Assembly: GCA_037384225.1 (NCBI GenBank)
Contig: JARROD010000169.1
Span: 1 to 8,291 of the forward strand
Origin: JARROD01 sp037384225
GTDB taxonomy: Bacteria > Pseudomonadota > Gammaproteobacteria > Pseudomonadales > Cellvibrionaceae
DNA length: 8,291 nucleotides
Reading direction: 5' to 3'
Positions 6,061 to 8,291 of the stretch are shown piece after piece. The position numbers were made by a program, and so were the translations under genes. The number at the start of each line of letters is the position of its first letter. Position 1 is the stretch's first letter. The notes beneath the pieces were generated by a model. That model saw nothing but the letters and a program-made list of their open reading frames with translations. It was not told the origin of the DNA and ran no database searches.

Positions 6061-6146
6061 ATGAAAGCTTTCTTATAATGAACCAATCGATTCGCTATTG
6101 AGTAGTGAACTCGGTGTTTGTCTTATCGGTTAAGTGTGTATTAATA

Positions 6147-6170
6147 AAGGGCACTGCAATCAGTGCCCTT
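6147..6170. terminator. Bidirectional intrinsic terminator
   Basis: AAGGGCACTG-CAAT-CAGTGCCCTT is a perfect 10-bp stem with a 4-nt loop, 86 bp after the GST stop and just beyond the 3' end of the convergent ORF that stops at 6188. On the minus strand the stem is followed by TATTAA, extending its T-rich end to CCCTTTATTAA; on the plus strand it is followed by CGATT, so termination may be stronger for minus-strand transcripts. Confidence 0.85.
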
Positions 6171-6187
6171 CGATTAAATAAGACGGG

Positions 6188-6475
6188 CTAGGCAGGTACG
6201 AGCGGAATAAAGTACAGCGAATTGTTGGCCTTTCCACTGGTATGTTGAATTTTACAAATGTAAAACTCGCCTTTTTGTACCGGAACCATGACCGAATTCT
6301 TCGGCACCCAGGTATCATTTCCCGTGTAATAATGAATTGATGTCATCGCGCGAGCCGGTGTATTTGTCAGTAGATCGGCATCGGTGTTTACAAAGACGGC
6401 GAGCTGTGAGCGATCATCATTATTAGCCGCGTCAAGGTAACCTATCAAAAAGCCATCTTGCTCTGCTTTCATCAC
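6188..6475 (-). CDS. Hypothetical protein, probable C-terminal fragment of a frameshifted gene
   Basis: A 95-codon frame ending at TAG (6190 to 6188). I do not recognise a family. The peptide has alternating polar and hydrophobic strands (GFLIGYLDAANNDD, SQLAVFVNTDADLL) and ends in VPVQKGEFYICKI and NSLYFIPLVPA. An ending of the form V-P-V-x-K-G-x-x-Y ... I-P-L is reminiscent of beta-rich tail-fibre or lectin-like proteins, but that is only a resemblance. The GTG at 6475 has no ribosome-binding site, and the frame is open upstream to ~6530 (PLIDIVKFGSTLSVIEGI), so the true start lies further up. In another frame directly before it, bases ~6600-6530 read NASYQNRNQLPVNPGVPPFS, which would join with a one-base shift in the CCC at ~6527. 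I infer a broken gene. The terminator at 6147-6170 would serve it. Confidence 0.4.
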   Translation of the reverse strand: MMKAEQDGFLIGYLDAANNDDRSQLAVFVNTDADLLTNTPARAMTSIHYYTGNDTWVPKNSVMVPVQKGEFYICKIQHTSGKANNSLYFIPLVPA

Positions 6476-6595
6476 TATGCCTTCAATAACGGATAAGGTC
6501 GAACCAAATTTAACAATATCAATTAAGGGTGTGAAAAAGGCGGTACACCTGGGTTGACCGGAAGTTGATTTCTATTTTGATAGCTGGCATTACGA

Positions 6596-6883
6596 ATGGG
6601 TGTGAAATGTTGCCTGACTTTTCTTGTAGATACCTATCTTTTGGGAAAAGTTTTGGCAATTCATTCAAAAAAAGTGACGACCTTACAAGCTCATGTGGAT
6701 AAATCACCCAAAGTGGGAGGATGGGAGATTAATGGCGGCACCTCTTGGCATGTGAAGACCAAAGGGAAATATGCAATGGCAGGCAGAACTTTTGAGTATG
6801 ATATGAGGTCGGATATTTGTGTTATTGGCAAAAAATCGAGCTTTACCGGCGCCAAGAAAGTGTTTTTCGGATCAGAAGCATAG
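6596..6883 (+). CDS. Small hypothetical ORF, possible gene fragment
   Basis: A 95-codon frame from ATG 6596 to TAG 6883, family not recognised. The first ~30 residues are of low quality and there is no Shine-Dalgarno sequence, whereas residues from ~36 look like real protein: SPKVGGWEINGGTSWHVKTK, then AMAGRTFEYDMRSDICVIG and KKSSFTGAKKVFFGSEA. This suggests a C-terminal fragment joined to unrelated upstream DNA. Codons for GKKSSFTGA share 27 of 29 bases, in the same frame, with the transposase tail at 2353-2381. It faces the beta-propeller glycosidase gene convergently, 67 bp away. No function can be assigned. Confidence 0.35.
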   Translation: MGVKCCLTFLVDTYLLGKVLAIHSKKVTTLQAHVDKSPKVGGWEINGGTSWHVKTKGKYAMAGRTFEYDMRSDICVIGKKSSFTGAKKVFFGSEA

Positions 6884-6936
6884 AGGCGAGTACTACCCGA
6901 ACAATGCCTACCTGTAGCCGAAAAGCTTAGGCAGTC

Positions 6937-6960
6937 AACTTTGTAGCACCTTACAAAGTT
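6937..6960. terminator. Stem-loop between convergent genes, possible terminator
   Basis: AACTTTGTA-GCACCT-TACAAAGTT forms a perfect 9-bp stem with a 6-nt loop. It spans the stop codon (6953 to 6951) of the minus-strand glycosidase gene and follows the plus-strand ORF ending at 6883. The stem is AT-rich and no U-tract follows on either strand, so it is a weak intrinsic terminator at best; it could instead protect the 3' end of the mRNA. Confidence 0.4.
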
Positions 6961-8138
6961 ATACGAATGGTACCATCGTCGTTCCATTCCACCCTCAGGA
7001 GAGGGGTCAATGAAAAATCCACAAAGCCATCTGTTCTCTCGCAGTTCGATGGCAGGAAAAATCCGCGCGCACCATACTTGTTCGGTGCGTCGGGTTGTTG
7101 AAATACCCTGATTCCATAGACACCTTGAGGAGAATCAATCAAACCGCCTCTATCGTTCATAGGCACCCACTTACTAAAATTGGGCTCAAATACATAGCCA
7201 TATAGCCTCCTCTTATCCGGCTCTATACCAATGCTTTTCGCAAAGTGGACGTCGGTGGAAGCCCGACCGTCAATACAGTGGTCCTGCACACTAAAGAACA
7301 GATACACGCGGTCGTTTTTCATTACAAGGTATGGGAGTTCCATATCACTAAAAATCCCCAAGTTAAGGATCGGCTCCTGCAATATGAAAGGGCCCTCGGG
7401 TGAGTATGCCCATGCGACGCCTACGCAACCCCTGTAATGCAGGTTAGTGATACCTGTCGGTTCATTCTCTGAATTCACTCGCGCGGTAAAGAGCATATAG
7501 TACTTACCCTTCGCAATTTCACTGGCATCGTCGGCAAACAGATTATTTGCCTCGGTAGCCCTGTAAACAAAAGGGTCTCTACACGCAGAATTTACTGAAA
7601 CAATTCCAGCGACGGCGTTATCTTGTGCGCTGCGTTCATACCAAAGATTATCAGGTGAATCCAAGTCGACGAGCGGCGCTTTAGGCAATCGCTTCCATTG
7701 CTTCCCTCCATCACTCGAAACCGCGCCAAACATGCGTTGTGGAACAACGCCCAGTGACCTCGGGTCGCTCGGATTTTCTGCCTCTGCCAGATCACTTTTA
7801 GCGATCCCGGTATAATAAAGGTACTCACGTTCATCCACCCGCGTGCCGCTTCCACTCCACACAGAGAGATTATCCAGTGCATCTGGATCTGTGGACGGTT
7901 CGAACACGCTGGTCGCCGTCAGCTGACCAGACTCCTGATCCGCTATGGAAAAATTACTGTCAACCATGATTCTTACCCCATGCTGCATCTTGTCAGGAAA
8001 ATCCCTGGGGTTTATTCGGTTGAATAATTCGTAAGTCAATCCTAAAGGTCGAAAGGAATCAGCGTCGTGTGCAATAAACACATCCCAGCGATATTCCTGA
8101 AGTTCCAGCGGATTGCATCCTGTCTTTTTGTGCGTCAT
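6951..8138 (-). CDS. GH68-like beta-propeller glycosidase / fructosyltransferase
   Basis: A 395-aa protein resembling the five-bladed beta-propeller enzymes of glycoside hydrolase clan GH-J, closest to GH68 (levansucrase, inulosucrase, beta-fructofuranosidase), which cleave sucrose and transfer or release fructose. Numbering from this start: W18-D19 and the nearby D25/D27 are candidates for the blade-1 nucleophile; WSGSG (94-98) matches the GH68 W-S-G-S; C-R-D-P (186-189) holds the transition-state Asp188; DMELP (265-269) corresponds to D-E-x-E-R-P, with Glu267 as acid/base; YLFFS (279-283) follows as in GH68. The canonical W-D-T/S-W-P nucleophile motif is not evident, so activity is uncertain. 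There is no signal peptide. I chose ATG 8138 because AGGA lies 6 nt upstream; an in-frame ATG at 8210 would add 24 residues but has no good ribosome-binding site. No sugar transporter or regulator is adjacent. Confidence 0.68.
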   Translation of the reverse strand: MTHKKTGCNPLELQEYRWDVFIAHDADSFRPLGLTYELFNRINPRDFPDKMQHGVRIMVDSNFSIADQESGQLTATSVFEPSTDPDALDNLSVWSGSGTRVDEREYLYYTGIAKSDLAEAENPSDPRSLGVVPQRMFGAVSSDGGKQWKRLPKAPLVDLDSPDNLWYERSAQDNAVAGIVSVNSACRDPFVYRATEANNLFADDASEIAKGKYYMLFTARVNSENEPTGITNLHYRGCVGVAWAYSPEGPFILQEPILNLGIFSDMELPYLVMKNDRVYLFFSVQDHCIDGRASTDVHFAKSIGIEPDKRRLYGYVFEPNFSKWVPMNDRGGLIDSPQGVYGIRVFQQPDAPNKYGARGFFLPSNCERTDGFVDFSLTPLLRVEWNDDGTIRITL

Positions 8139-8265
8139 TTCTAATCCTATTCCAGGTCTGTTTGCACAGTAGTTGTCAATTGGTGGAAATCTGCCTGGGT
8201 TCATCGTCATCTATCTCGATATCAGCCACCGGATCCACGGCTACATGAGCACTATCGCTAAATAA

Positions 8266-8282
8266 TAATTTCGTCGAAATTA
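8266..8282. promoter_or_regulatory. Perfect 17-bp palindrome upstream of the GH68-like gene
   Basis: TAATTTCG-T-CGAAATTA has perfect 8-bp arms around one central base, ~130 nt before the likely start (8138) and ~55 nt before the alternative one. On the minus strand a TATTAT (8267 to 8262) overlaps its edge and could be a -10 element, so binding here would block or steer transcription. The binding protein is unknown; upstream context is cut by the window edge. Confidence 0.4.
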
Positions 8283-8291
8283 ACAAAAAAA

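Noticed and set aside
6691..6987. A 98-codon minus-strand frame
   Set aside because: It is antisense to the 6596-6883 frame and overlaps the end of the glycosidase gene in another frame, with no family signal.
1..8291. CRISPR array, tRNA or rRNA gene, integron attC sites, complete insertion sequence
   Set aside because: No regularly spaced direct repeats, no cloverleaf or rRNA-like segment, no attC-type pair and no terminal inverted repeats with target duplications were found on reading both strands.

Overview
The window looks like an accessory, partly decayed stretch of a gammaproteobacterial chromosome. This assignment rests on protein types only: TacT-like GNAT, type VI secretion TssM, DMT/EamA transporter, sigma/mu-like glutathione S-transferase, and an integrase-core transposase of a type I associate with marine gammaproteobacteria. 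Base composition is uneven. Most of the window is AT-leaning, 3.65-3.89 kb is very AT-rich, and one gene (3893-5089) is clearly GC-rich, which suggests mixed origins.

Left third (1-2800): mostly gene debris around one intact gene. It opens with the C-terminal part of a GNAT toxin-like acetyltransferase whose frame is cut by a TAA. Next comes the last ~95 codons of a tssM/icmF gene with an internal TAG. An intact 297-aa DMT-family permease follows (735-1628). After ~430 bp without a recognised gene lie two fragments of one integrase-core transposase in permuted order: the C-terminal part comes first, with frameshifts and the catalytic Glu changed to Lys, and the earlier first-Asp segment comes second. 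This runs directly into a HAMP-domain fragment of a lost sensor protein.

Middle (2800-5450): an AT-rich, membrane-anchored orphan protein (2860-3381), ~500 bp of largely featureless AT-rich DNA, then a GC-rich minus-strand gene for an exported protein with a C-terminal thioredoxin-like region carrying C-H-F-S instead of CxxC. The ~355-bp gap upstream separates it from the divergent GST gene and holds several inverted repeats and promoter-like sequences.

Right third (5446-8291): an intact glutathione S-transferase closed by a strong bidirectional terminator, a minus-strand C-terminal fragment of an unrecognised protein that appears frameshifted, a small unrecognised plus-strand ORF sharing a 27/29-bp match with the transposase tail, and a minus-strand beta-propeller glycosidase resembling GH68, preceded by a perfect 17-bp palindrome at the window edge.

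No operon-scale pathway is visible. The intact genes look like independent single-gene units placed among relics. I did not find a coherent new multi-gene system. The most informative signals are the permuted transposase, the in-frame-stop relics, the short repeat linking the two debris zones, the CxxS exported protein and the divergent GH68-like enzyme.
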